A stretch of DNA of 64,000 nucleotides from NCBI GenBank assembly GCA_021307315.1, contig JAJSPD010000002.1, positions 558,001-622,000 on the forward strand, written 5' to 3'. Position numbers and translations under genes: made by a program. The DNA is from Bisporella sp. PMI_857. Its lineage: Eukaryota; Ascomycota; Leotiomycetes; Helotiales; Helotiaceae. Within the stretch, counting starts at the first letter, position 1; every line of letters begins with the position of its first letter. Below, piece by piece: positions 46,642 to 56,925 of this stretch. The notes beneath the pieces were generated by a model. It ran no database searches. It was not told where the DNA came from and worked only from the letters and a program-made list of their open reading frames with translations.

Positions 46642-47468
46642 ATGCTGCCAAAACTCCTAATCATTGCTGCCTTTGTCGCTATAGCCATAGGTCAATGTAC
46701 CCGCGACTCTCTCAAACAAGCAAGCGATGCATACGTTCTCGCTCAAAGCAAAGGAGCAATCACTTCATACGGAAACGAGATTCCTTACACGGAGAACTTC
46801 AAGACTACCCAGATCAAAACCGGAATTCTCTCCAAACCTCTCAAGATTGACCATAATCGCACCATATTCGACACTACAGCTTGCGCTACTTATACAGAGC
46901 TCATCATTACTGACACTTCCCACCCATATGTCATTGGAACTCAGATCTGGTATGCTGGTAATAGTACGAACTCTGTGAGCAAATGGGAGACGATCGTGAC
47001 GGACCAGGGAGATTGGCTGTTCAATGCAGCCGGAACATTGAAGTGGGCGTTAACTGAAAGCTGGACGGAAATTCCGGAGGGCAAGAGGGATACAAGGGCG
47101 GTTATCAAGGCGGCAGCAGATGCGTATTGTGACGTTTTTAGTGACAAGAGTGTGAAGGTACCTTGGGGGACACCATGCGCCAGGCTTGAGGGTGGGAGTT
47201 ATACGGGGACTGGTGCTGTGACAGACAAGTGTGATGTTGGCAGTGAGTATGCTCAAGGCTGAGAGCCGAAGACTTGAGTCGTAAAATGTTAACTTGGTAC
47301 TTAGTCCCATCTGGAGTACGAATTACAAATAGGAGATATGTTATCGATGAAGTCCTAGGTACGGTTGATGTGTTCAATACATTTGCTGGCAATCTCCCTG
47401 ATACACACGAGTTCCGTGTTGAAGGAGGCAAGCTGCGATATGTACATACAATGACCGTTATGAATTAG
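46642..47468 (+). CDS. Secreted DUF8021-type protein
   Basis: Two exons (46642-47242, 47305-47468; intron 62 bases) join to 254 residues. Signal peptide MLPKLLIIAAFVAIAIGQC, cleavage near Gly17/Gln18. The mature protein has the features of an uncharacterised fungal secreted family: CTRDSLKQASDAYVLAQ, YTENFKTTQIKTGILSKPLK, DHNRTIFDTTACATYTE, TDQGDWLFNAAGTLKW, PWGTPCARLEGGSYTG and, after the intron, PSGVRITNRRYVIDEVLGTV and HEFRVEGGKLRYVH. Conserved cysteines and a SnoaL/NTF2-like alpha+beta pattern (my inference) suggest a small extracellular fold of unknown ligand. Sequons (NRT, NST) agree with secretion. Confidence 0.85.
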
Positions 47469-48638
47469 GAAGGACTAGTATCGATAAGAGATAAAATGGA
47501 GAATTGGACTTTCAGCAACGGTAAAGTTAATAAAATTTTCGTCAGCAGGAGCCCAGATATCAATTAAGACAGTGCCTCATAGCACAGATGCACGACCATT
47601 TCTAGATAGAGTGCATCTACTAAGCAAGCCCCGATGTTCATTTCCCTTGTCTGTCTGTAGGTTAAATATTACCAAACACTTCTTGCCACGCAACCATCGC
47701 CGCTGGCTACTCATTCCGCGGCACTACTAGTGGTATCAAGCCTTGGTACCCTAGAACAGTTCCGCATTCCAATCGATAATCCTAATCACGATCGCGCCAA
47801 AATAGATGCGGCTCGGTGTCTTGGCTCTACAACGGAAGGAAAATTAGGTGATCATGAACACGATCGTGACAAAGATTATGAGATTTACGACAAGTGAAAT
47901 CGGATGGACTGCACAGGTAATATAGATGCATTAGGTGGGTAGGTAACAGGAAATACTATCTGGGACGAGGAGATGCAGCTACTAGAACCATGGGCGGCCT
48001 GGATGACTGAGTCGAGGTGGAAAGAGAGGAAGGTGGCCTTAAACCACAACGGTTGTGGCTCAGCTATGAAACTTTAGCCCTGAATTGATGGGAAAGTTAG
48101 CCGCACTTGCGTTGTTGATAAGCCTTTAAATCCCTTATGAGTTCGAACCTATGCCTGTTGACAGGTGACTAAAGGCTGTTTTGGTTCTCGATGGCTCCAC
48201 CCTCCTCGCGATTCTTTGTATAGAGAGTTGACAGGGCCACCTGTGCTCGGGATGAAGATCATATTTATTTCTCTCGTTCCCAATAAGCTTGGGTATCTTC
48301 TTAATGGTAATCATAACATTCTTATGTTCATTGTGGATGACTAGAGAGTGTCTTAGCTTAGTTGCACACCAGGAATGTATCACACGCTGCGTAGAATGAA
48401 TGACAGCTACAGTACGATATAATGGAGTCTAAAGCATCAAATTTTTTCTTACAGTGATATAAAATTAAACTTCAAATAGCGTTTGCCTCTACCTGGAATA
48501 GGCTCGCCGCAGCTGGAGATGCTAATCTCAACAGAACCATAAAGACAAATTTTCAAACCTGGCCCAACACGAAACAAGATAATCAGAAATTAAAACTATT
48601 CTCAAGATTTCTCAACCTTGCTGGTCTCGAGAACAAAC
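47469..48638. other. Intergenic, about 1.2 kb
   Basis: No supported gene on either strand. Confidence 0.4.
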
Positions 48639-49096
48639 ATGTCGCCAGAAACCCCCAAAACGATCGAGGAGGAGGAAGAAAGTCGGCTCCGACACGGAAA
48701 AGGTGCCATCATATCATAGCGATAAAAGCATCTAAAGCTGACCAGAAAACAGCAAATAACGCATTCCTTACCCACCCTTCAAGACGTACACACCTCCTCG
48801 TCTCACATCTTCCCAACTCTATTAACATCAATCCTAGAACTCAGCGCAGATTTACCTCCCTACGAGCCTCCAGAATGGTGGGCGAATTACCCAGAAAATG
48901 TATTGAAAACCCGTGAGCTGGAGAGGTATGTATCCTCTTCTTTCATATAGAGCATGTGCTAAGATGAGATAGATGGAAAAGAACGCCATTAGGGAAGTTC
49001 ACAGGCTTCGTCATGTTCGCGGCGGGCTGGTTAATCGTTGTGGTATTTGCTGGACTCTGCCTCTGGGCTCTGGATCATTATTTACTTGAGCTATAG
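48639..49096 (+). CDS. Small single-pass membrane protein, exon 1 frame unresolved
   Basis: Exons 2 and 3 (48746-48925 and 48973-49096) join cleanly through a GT-AG intron to a frame reading ITHSLPTLQDVHTSSSHIFP, LPPYEPPEWWANYPENV, TRELERWKRTPLGKF and then one hydrophobic helix (GFVMFAAGWLIVVVFAGLCLWA) near the C-terminus. A 5' exon starting at the ATG 48639 (MSPETPKTIEEEEESRLRHGK) ends at a good donor, but its phase is one base off relative to exon 2. A sequence error, an unseen micro-exon or a different start are possible. About 120 residues in all. Function unknown. Confidence 0.55.
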
Positions 49097-51426
49097 GCAT
49101 GTCTTAGGCAGGGGAAGGAATGCGGCTGATAATCATTTTGGGGGCAAGGAGAATGATATGGCTGGAATTTGGTCCTGGTTCTTGATTGAGCACTATTAAG
49201 GTGAGACTCGAGATCAACTACCAAGACTATGTCTAAGAGATAAATGTGTTGAGCAGAATTGAAATCATACGGATAACTCGTAAAAATTTCAGACGTAAAG
49301 AACAAGCAAACAATCGTGTACATCCACTGCGACCAAGTATCCTCAGCATAGATAATTTTATGAAGGCAATCAGCCTGGCTTGAATTTCTGCTTGCACGTT
49401 CATTCTTGGTGAACCTTGCAATCGCATCACTAGAGCTCGCGACTTACGAGCAAGGTCAGAATCTTGTTGGTCAGAACTCAGACACAGAATATAGAAGCTG
49501 GCAAGCATAGACGACGTCACACACAATCACTTGTTGGGATTCCCGTTCCCGCGCAACTTGCGGCAGGGCCATAACGCTAGAACAGTTCATCAACGCACTC
49601 CGACCCGACGTATCCACGCACATCAAACACGCATTTCCGAGATCTACAGAAAAATGGTGATCAAACTTCTGTAGCCCTCTGTTCATCTTATGTTTCCCAT
49701 CAAGCACACAAGTTGTGGAAATGAGAATTCCCAGGAAGAGCAGGCTTCAAATTACCTGTTGAACATGCTCTCTGATGCTGGCGGGAGCCCTGCCATGGTC
49801 TGATGAGAGACGCAACTCATTTCATTTCATCGCAAGGTTAATGATAAAAGGCGGGGTCATTAATATATTCTGATAGCGAGTTGTGTTGTAGAGCACACAC
49901 CGACGACAGCATATCCATGACGAGGAAAAGGCTGATAGAGGACTTTTTATCTTCTCCAAAGTACCGGCATCATCTATCGAGAAAAAGAATGATGAAAATA
50001 AGCTTGGGCTGAATTGGATTTTTTTTGCATGTCAAAATTAATTGATATGAAGCAGCGAGACAGCTTGGTAAAGGGCATCCAGGGGTGGGGATGCTTGGCT
50101 TGGTGGTGTGTAGTTGAGCTGACGAATAGGACGAACTCCTCATGCAGATCGTCGTGTTTCAAAATGCTGCTGCCAGGCACAGCTGTATAATTGGAAAAGG
50201 ATTATTTTAAATTATTGGCGGTGGCAAGTAAAAAAAGAGGGCATGTCATGTTTGGAATACGACATAATCTATGACTTCATCACGCTTCGGTAGACAACAA
50301 AAGATTAATAGAAGATCAATGCAATTAAAAGAGCAGTCATTCAGGTGGTGCACTGATTATAGATGCCGGCAATCAGAGTCTGCAGAGGCGGGAGGCTCTA
50401 GTGATGGCGCCGTTGTTTGGTGACGATCTCAGGGGTCCGTTCATCTCTACTACAGTATGCTCATAATTTCCGTGGCGTCCACAGCACCGTTGTGGCCACC
50501 CTGATTTCCAGAAGATTGATCTTACGTACTCTAATATGAACGCTACGTCGAAGAGGAACGCCAATATTCTGTCAGAATTCTGTATCGTAAATTTCCCAAG
50601 CGTGACATGATAATACGCTCAGCAACATAGTTGCTATGGATTTGTATACACACCCTTACTTGATGCCCGTGATGCTTCTTCTCCTTTGTTTTTTTAGATG
50701 CCCTATGCTGCCGTGCACTCTCCAAACGCTGTTTCACCAGGCTCTTGGCCAACCAGATCTTCTGTGCCTGCCGATCCACCACAGGCCGTTGCGGGAGTGA
50801 ACGCCAATCAAACGCCCATCACGGTTCTGTTCCACCAATTCTATTCATAACCGAGCCCCTAATCCAATTTACTTAGGTGGACTGGCTGGCATCTCTCCAC
50901 TTGGCACTGACAATAAACCTCACAGCCCCAGCTGTTGGGCCTTTGTTGGCTTGCCCACCGCTCAGATCTTGCTCGGTTCCTGCAGCACAGTACCCAAGGA
51001 TGCTTCCCTGGTGCTCTCCTGGCGCCTGTAATAATCCTGAATTAGTGCCCCTCTCCCTGTCACTCGCAATATGCCGTTCCCTTTTGTCTGCCCTTCCCGC
51101 CGCTTGACTCTGACTTCTCTTTCTTCCTCCCTTCACCAAGATCTCTCTTGACCATTACAGTCCTTACTCGTCGTTCTTTGCATAGATTCATTCTCTTATT
51201 CCCAAACTTCAGTCATTCTTTACCTGAGAACTTAGCTATCGCGAAATCGACTTTCGCTCTTTATCCAGATACTGTTCATTTGAGATTTTACGACCCCCAA
51301 TACCCAAAGCAACCCCCCTACCCAAACGTACTCGCATATCGAAGGTGGAAGCATTGATTGCTTAAATTCAAAGTCAAAAAGCATCTACCATACATATCAT
51401 TGTTCGAATCGATCAGCACGTTCAAG
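49097..51426. other. Intergenic, about 2.3 kb
   Basis: Only short frames without recognisable domains. The right end (51060-51200) is CT-rich, the usual core-promoter/leader composition of a highly expressed fungal gene, and precedes the secreted Ser/Thr-rich protein. Confidence 0.45.
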
Positions 51427-52612
51427 ATGCAGTTCACCACTCTATCAATGGCCTTCTTCGCGGCCTTGGCCTCTGCACACGTTCACCACCCACAACACTT
51501 CCATCACCGTCGTCAAGCCTACAACGGAACTGCCGGCCCTCAAACTACTTTGACTATCATTGCTACGAATGTTCACACGGTCACAAGCTGCGCCCCAACC
51601 GTCACTAACTGCCCAGTTACCGGCACTGGAGGACCAGTCATTGTCACAGAGACCACCACCCTGGCCGTTGTAAGTTCAGAAGACGAGCAGAAACAAAGGT
51701 ATACAACTGACCCATCTCTAGACTGTCTGCCCAGTTGAGCAAGCTGCATCAGTCAGCTCATCACTCGTTTCCTCATACTCCGCCAGTGCCACCACTCCAG
51801 TGAGCACAGCCGCGGGTGAGGTCACCACCACTGCACCACTTGTCCCGATTGGAACTGGCAGTGGAGGAAGCGGATCTGGCTCACCATCCAGCGATGTTGT
51901 CCTTACCTACACTCTTGGTACTGGAACTTCAACCACTGTTGTTACCACAACCATCAAGCACACTAGCACCGCAACGGTCTACGCTACTATTCCAGCAGGC
52001 GGTAGTGGTGGCGAAAGCGAGGGCGAAACTGGCAACTCTGCTGCTTCCACCGCTGCCGGCGAGTCCAAAGAGTCGACAACGACTCTCACAGGAACATCTA
52101 CCTCGACCCGCTACGTCACCGTCTCTGCTGTTCCCACCGGACCTGTTGGAGGACAGGGTGGTTCTGGTTCAGGATCAGGATCTGAGTGTGCCCCAGTTAC
52201 TGTCACAGTTGCACTTTCAACCGTCACTGTGGTATGTTCTATAAACTGAAGAGATGACATGTACTATAAACTAACATTGAGACAGACTGTACCAGCGACT
52301 GCGGCAACTTCATCCGTTTCTGGCGGATCCTTAGGTGATACTGATGAGGGAGATGTTGAGAACGGAGCCACCGAGGTTACAACAACTGCTGCTGGTGCTG
52401 GATCCGACGCAGCTGTGTCCCCATACCCAACTGATGCCGTTGTCATTGTCAGCACCGCCACAGTAGTTCCTCTCCCAGTTACCGCACCATACGGTAATGG
52501 TACACACCACGCCAGCGGAAAGCCAACCTCCTCCCAGGTTGCTAGCACCTTCATCACCAACACTAAGCCTGTCCCTGTCCCAACAGGATACCCGGCATAC
52601 CCAACATACTAA
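51427..52612 (+). CDS. Secreted Ser/Thr/Gly-rich cell-surface-like protein
   Basis: Three exons (51427-51669, 51722-52231, 52286-52612) join to 359 residues. Signal peptide about 1-17 (MQFTTLSMAFFAALASA), then a His-rich stretch and a dibasic HHRRQ site that Kex2 could cut. The body is low complexity: repeated TVTSCAPTVTNCPVTG-like and TVTV/TTTL strands, SGGSGSGS linkers and many Ser/Thr for O-mannosylation. There is no hydrophobic C-terminal tail, so a GPI anchor is not indicated; the end PVPTGYPAYPTY is polar. Both introns fall beside TVTV-TVP/TVCP motifs, suggesting the protein grew by duplication of an exon-sized unit. A wall or matrix role is inferred. Confidence 0.8.
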
Positions 52613-53979
52613 ATCCGCAAAGGAGAGGCAACCAAGCCAAACCACGACTTAAACTTAAACTTCTTGTGCATTTAGACTTTTGGAATTTTATTTTTTTAAG
52701 GATTGGATATAGCTTCATGAAGTAGGCGATATTGATCACAAAAACTGAGCGATGCATCGACCACTGGGTGGGCTGGAGTTTTCTGATGAAACCTTGGGCT
52801 AGGCAAGGCATGGACTAGGCTATTTTTCGTACATTCCTGACAATTAGACATGTACATGAGTCCGTCTGGCGTTCTACCATATTTCTGATGAATGATGAGG
52901 TGTATTTACGTTCTTGTGTATACTTGTGAGAGAAAATAAAGGTTTTGTGATTATGGCAACATACACTTTCGAGTCACGACTCGCTCTCCAGTCAAAGCTT
53001 TGAGACCTTGCGCTGGGTTGCAGTGACCAATGCTTCCAGTCACAAAACAAAGGATTCGCTGGTCAGCTTGGCCAGAATATGTAACCCTGACTGACATGAT
53101 CATGACCGTGACCTTGCTCAAAGCATCCAGACTCGAGTAAGCTGAATATTGACCCACGGCTTGCTAGCATATAACCATATTTTAGATTAAACACTTCTCG
53201 TACGACGATAGCATTGCGGAGAAGATCAATATCCCAAAATCTATTCCAGATCATGTTGATTTCACGAGTGGATCCTTATCTGGTGGAATGCACGAAGATC
53301 CTGATGACGAGCGCTGGAGCCGAGAAATTGGCAGGCTGCAGCGCGCCCGGAAACAAAATAGGCTAGGCCCAGGAATCACCACTGACAGGTACAGTAAAAC
53401 ATGGCACTTGCACGTTTCACCAAATCACTGAGAGGAACACGGGTTGTCATGCTTTGCAATAATGCAGCTGATATAAACATACGCATCAATTTTGAAAATA
53501 CCCAAACAGCACGTATTTCTCTTCTCGAGCAGGGTGGTTTTCGAGATTTTGTTCTGGTTGCTTCTACTCCGATTAGAATAGAAACAACATCATCATCTGT
53601 AAGCCTACCGAGGGTCTAGACCCAAAACAGCAAGGCCCAAAACATCCCGCCGTCAATCATCTCTTTCATGGTCCCTCTTACGACATCTAAACTCTCATTC
53701 TGCATTCAAAACACAATCGACCTCACCAGCCTCCTCTTTTTCGGCTGACGGCTCTCGACTTCGATTCTCTGTATACTACGCCATTTGGCCATCTCTGTCA
53801 TCTTCCCAGTAACACGTTCTTTTCCTGTCGCAAAACTCCGACTGGTAGCTCCCACGAAAGAATAGGCATAATTGTCACCAGCGAAATCACTCCTTCCTCT
53901 TCCCGCAGCAGACGCTTGACAATCACCATAAAATCATCTTTCTTCCCATCTTCTTGTAGTGCACGCGAAAGATCTCAAG
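52613..53979. other. Intergenic with an orphan coding-like stretch (about 53190-53455)
   Basis: On the plus strand a frame reads FSYDDSIAEKINIPKSIPDH and DDERWSREIGRLQRARKQNR and ends at a stop about 53432. Its composition looks coding, but I find no start, partner exon or family. The CT-rich sequence from 53660 to 53960 is probably the leader of the SOK1-like gene. Confidence 0.4.
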
Positions 53980-56925
53980 ATGGTTCGTGCTTCAGATGAC
54001 TTGAGCGACCCTGATCGCAACTTGGCCGAGTCAACCGGTCGAACGCAAGACCTCGACCTAGATCTTATTACAGAAGAGAGCAATGATATAAGGATATACA
54101 CGCCGCCTCCTCGCATCGCGGCGCGGTTTTACCGCCCTACGAACAATCGCAGGAAGTCTTCCGCTGCGTCATCCCGTCGAAACTCCTTCTCATCAGCCCA
54201 CTCCCACCAGTCGCATTCCTCAAGTCGCCATGGCGGCTCGCAGAGCAACTATATTGCGCAGCACTTGCGAAGAGCCTCAATTATCGAAGATCGCAAAGCT
54301 AGGCTAGCAGATCGGGCAGCGCATGCCGAGAAGGTGAGGTTAAGGGCCGCTGTGGCCAAGGCAGCTACGCGTAATACCAGTAACAGTGAGGAGAGGGCGC
54401 TTGCCGCTCAGCATGCCAGGGAGAAGAACCTAGCAGAGATTGTCGCGAGCTGTGCAGAGGAAGTGAAGCGCGCAAAAGGTATTGCGGAGAGCATGAAGGA
54501 GAAACGAGAAGCAGAAACCAGAAGGTTGCGTAGAGAGATGGAGGAGCGTCATGCCGATGCTGAGAGAAGACGAGAGGAGACACTAAATAGAGGCAACAAT
54601 AAGAGGGGCCGGTCCCTCAGTCAGCCAAGGGAGACATCTTCTCCAACACCTGCCATCCGCTCTCCGATAAGCGAGCCTGATGCTGCTGCTAGAATACAAC
54701 AGAGATGGAGGATTCACCGTAGATGGAAGGCTGTTAAGGAGTTCGCGGATCTTCATCTGACAATAGAAGGCGTTCGAGCCACCTCTTTTGAAGATGTAGT
54801 GGAGCTTTTGGCACAAGAAAAGGTGCTCTTGGGCACTGCCCAGATTTTGAGGGTCTGTGGGCTAAAAGAAGGTGAAAGTGGATCGGTCAATGAAATGACT
54901 GCTGTCCGAACCTTCCTCTCCGCATATCTCATTCTTGGCCATCCCACTCAGGTACTCAGTAGCAAGAGCGAGAGCGGTGAGCAGGAGCAGGTGGGAGTGC
55001 TACCTATGAGACGAGATGATCTAGCTAATCCACAGTTGCAGGACCTTGTAGCCAAGGCCCGAGACTTGCTGATATCATTTGAGAATGTTTTGTCTCGTCT
55101 AAACTCTACGAACAGCTATACTCCACCTCTGGCACAGCTTTCTACCTTATCTGAGGCCTATGCTACATTTTTCAATGCTTTCATTGCATGGAAGGCAAGA
55201 GATTCCTCGACATTGATTGACATGATGGTTCTGCAGTTCGTAGAACTTGATTCGATATGGCAAACAGTCAAAGATAGCACCGAAGCGGCTGTCACCGAGT
55301 CCTACCGAGAAGGCATCAAAGAAAATCAACTTAAGCTAATGGTACGGATCAAAAAGTTGGCTGGACCAGAGAGAGGCAAGAAACTGATCACTGCTGCAAT
55401 TCGAGAGTCTCGAAAGGCCAAGGCAGCTAAGAAGCCCGTAGGGGATTCACGACCCCGGGCCACAGTCACTGAGCCAAAGCCCGGTGCATCTGCCTCAGAG
55501 AGATCTGTCAACTCGCATCTGCAAACGCTCACACCTCCCCCGACACCTCCCAGACAGCAAAGCACTAATGCAGACCAAATGCGGAATAACCGTTCTCTTT
55601 TACCAGACAATCGCATTGTTGCCCATGAGCTGGCCATAAATCGGGAGTACAGAATCGAAAAAGATGACATTACCGAGCAAGGCGGGGCAATCAGAGAACT
55701 CATCTTTGAATCCATGCGGAGAGAAGTTGCAGCTGGTAATGGAGATCCTTGGGTCATTGCAATGGTTGAAAACGTTAGAGACAGACTCCAGCACTTTGTA
55801 CAAGAAGGTAATTCGATGCATACTCTCATTGGGGAGGCACTCGATACTGAAGTAGTATCGCGTGAGCTCAGGCACGGAGCGTTCTCCTACGAGAAATTCT
55901 TCACATTCATGGGGTCTTTGCTTCCTCGTCTCTGTGCACCTGTCCGAGATGCCGAAGTCAAGGATCTTCTGGAAAATAAGATGCAGAAGGGTGATGTTGT
56001 GGACCGTCTACAGGCTCTCATGGGCTTCATAGATGTCATGCATCTCGACTACGCGAATTATATGCTGCAACAGTCAGCAGGGGAAATTGTTAAGCATGCC
56101 TCCGGATATGAAACAAGATGCTTTGCAGAAACAATGGAGGAGAACAACTCTTCTTTGACTGCTACAGAAGAAGCATGGCGCGCTGCAAGGACGAAGGTCT
56201 TGAATGAAGCTGCAAAGCGTGATCCAGAGAATGTGAATTTGGCAAGAGCGCGACCAACCCCTGACAGGATATATGCCCAGATGTTGGTTGATATATTTAC
56301 TTCTGTGAACTCCTCAGTTCAGGTTCCTGAAACACTTTTCCTAGACACCAAACGTATCACACGGATCAGGATGGACATCCTCCGCACAGTCACCGCCAGC
56401 TCAATTTTATTGCAATGTAAGAATTTGCTCAAGCGAGATGTTCGATCTCAGTGGAAGACAGAGGCAGCACGCATCTTCTCAGTCCTCGAGAACTCGAAGT
56501 CTGCTGAGCAAGCAGTACAGGGCATTCAGGCCGCTCTGGAGTCCTCGCGCGCGATGCCTGCCGCTACAAAGAAACACATCAAGGATCTAGTGACACGCGT
56601 TGTCTCCGCATCATCTGAAGCACCCACGGTAGAAGGCGCCGCTGAACTACGAGACCCGGTGATGAGGCTACTTCTGACAAGATTAAGATTCCACTTTATG
56701 AGTCGTCTGGCAGCGAATACGGAGAAGGAGAAGGTGAGAAGCGCAAGCACGGCTTCAGAAAGCCTCGCGACGCTAGGTCTGCCTGAGTTCGTGCAAAGGA
56801 TTGGCGCTATGGTTGAGGAAATGAACAAGGTGGGGACATTGGATAGAGAAAGTCATGGAGCCTGGTATGAGGTTGTGGCCAGTATGATTGAACGCGAGGC
56901 GGCGCCTCTTGCTTCATCTTCATGA
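53980..56925 (+). CDS. SOK1: TCP11 / Sok1-family protein
   Basis: Intronless 981-residue frame from ATG 53980. Residues 1-100 are Ser/Arg-rich and disordered. A long charged coiled coil (about 100-205, ALAAQHAREKNLAEIVASCA onward) is followed by an IQ-like motif AARIQQRWRIHRRWKAV near residue 235. The Tcp11 domain then spans about 250-970: TAVRTFLSAYLILGHPTQVL, LSEAYATFFNAFIAWKARDS, AHELAINREYRIEKDD, LQALMGFIDVMHLDYANYML and MRLLLTRLRFHFMSRL. A Pro/Ser linker (LTPPPTPPRQQS) interrupts the domain. Yeast Sok1 is a high-copy suppressor of protein kinase A loss; the biochemical role of the family is not known. Confidence 0.9.
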   Translation: MVRASDDLSDPDRNLAESTGRTQDLDLDLITEESNDIRIYTPPPRIAARFYRPTNNRRKSSAASSRRNSFSSAHSHQSHSSSRHGGSQSNYIAQHLRRASIIEDRKARLADRAAHAEKVRLRAAVAKAATRNTSNSEERALAAQHAREKNLAEIVASCAEEVKRAKGIAESMKEKREAETRRLRREMEERHADAERRREETLNRGNNKRGRSLSQPRETSSPTPAIRSPISEPDAAARIQQRWRIHRRWKAVKEFADLHLTIEGVRATSFEDVVELLAQEKVLLGTAQILRVCGLKEGESGSVNEMTAVRTFLSAYLILGHPTQVLSSKSESGEQEQVGVLPMRRDDLANPQLQDLVAKARDLLISFENVLSRLNSTNSYTPPLAQLSTLSEAYATFFNAFIAWKARDSSTLIDMMVLQFVELDSIWQTVKDSTEAAVTESYREGIKENQLKLMVRIKKLAGPERGKKLITAAIRESRKAKAAKKPVGDSRPRATVTEPKPGASASERSVNSHLQTLTPPPTPPRQQSTNADQMRNNRSLLPDNRIVAHELAINREYRIEKDDITEQGGAIRELIFESMRREVAAGNGDPWVIAMVENVRDRLQHFVQEGNSMHTLIGEALDTEVVSRELRHGAFSYEKFFTFMGSLLPRLCAPVRDAEVKDLLENKMQKGDVVDRLQALMGFIDVMHLDYANYMLQQSAGEIVKHASGYETRCFAETMEENNSSLTATEEAWRAARTKVLNEAAKRDPENVNLARARPTPDRIYAQMLVDIFTSVNSSVQVPETLFLDTKRITRIRMDILRTVTASSILLQCKNLLKRDVRSQWKTEAARIFSVLENSKSAEQAVQGIQAALESSRAMPAATKKHIKDLVTRVVSASSEAPTVEGAAELRDPVMRLLLTRLRFHFMSRLAANTEKEKVRSASTASESLATLGLPEFVQRIGAMVEEMNKVGTLDRESHGAWYEVVASMIEREAAPLASSS

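Noticed and set aside
51816..52244. 142-codon alternative frame inside the Ser/Thr-rich protein
   Set aside because: Low-complexity sequence stays open in more than one frame; the spliced frame has signal peptide and proper introns.
55326..55829. 167-codon frame antisense to the Sok1-like gene
   Set aside because: Shadow of a long real coding frame; no family features.
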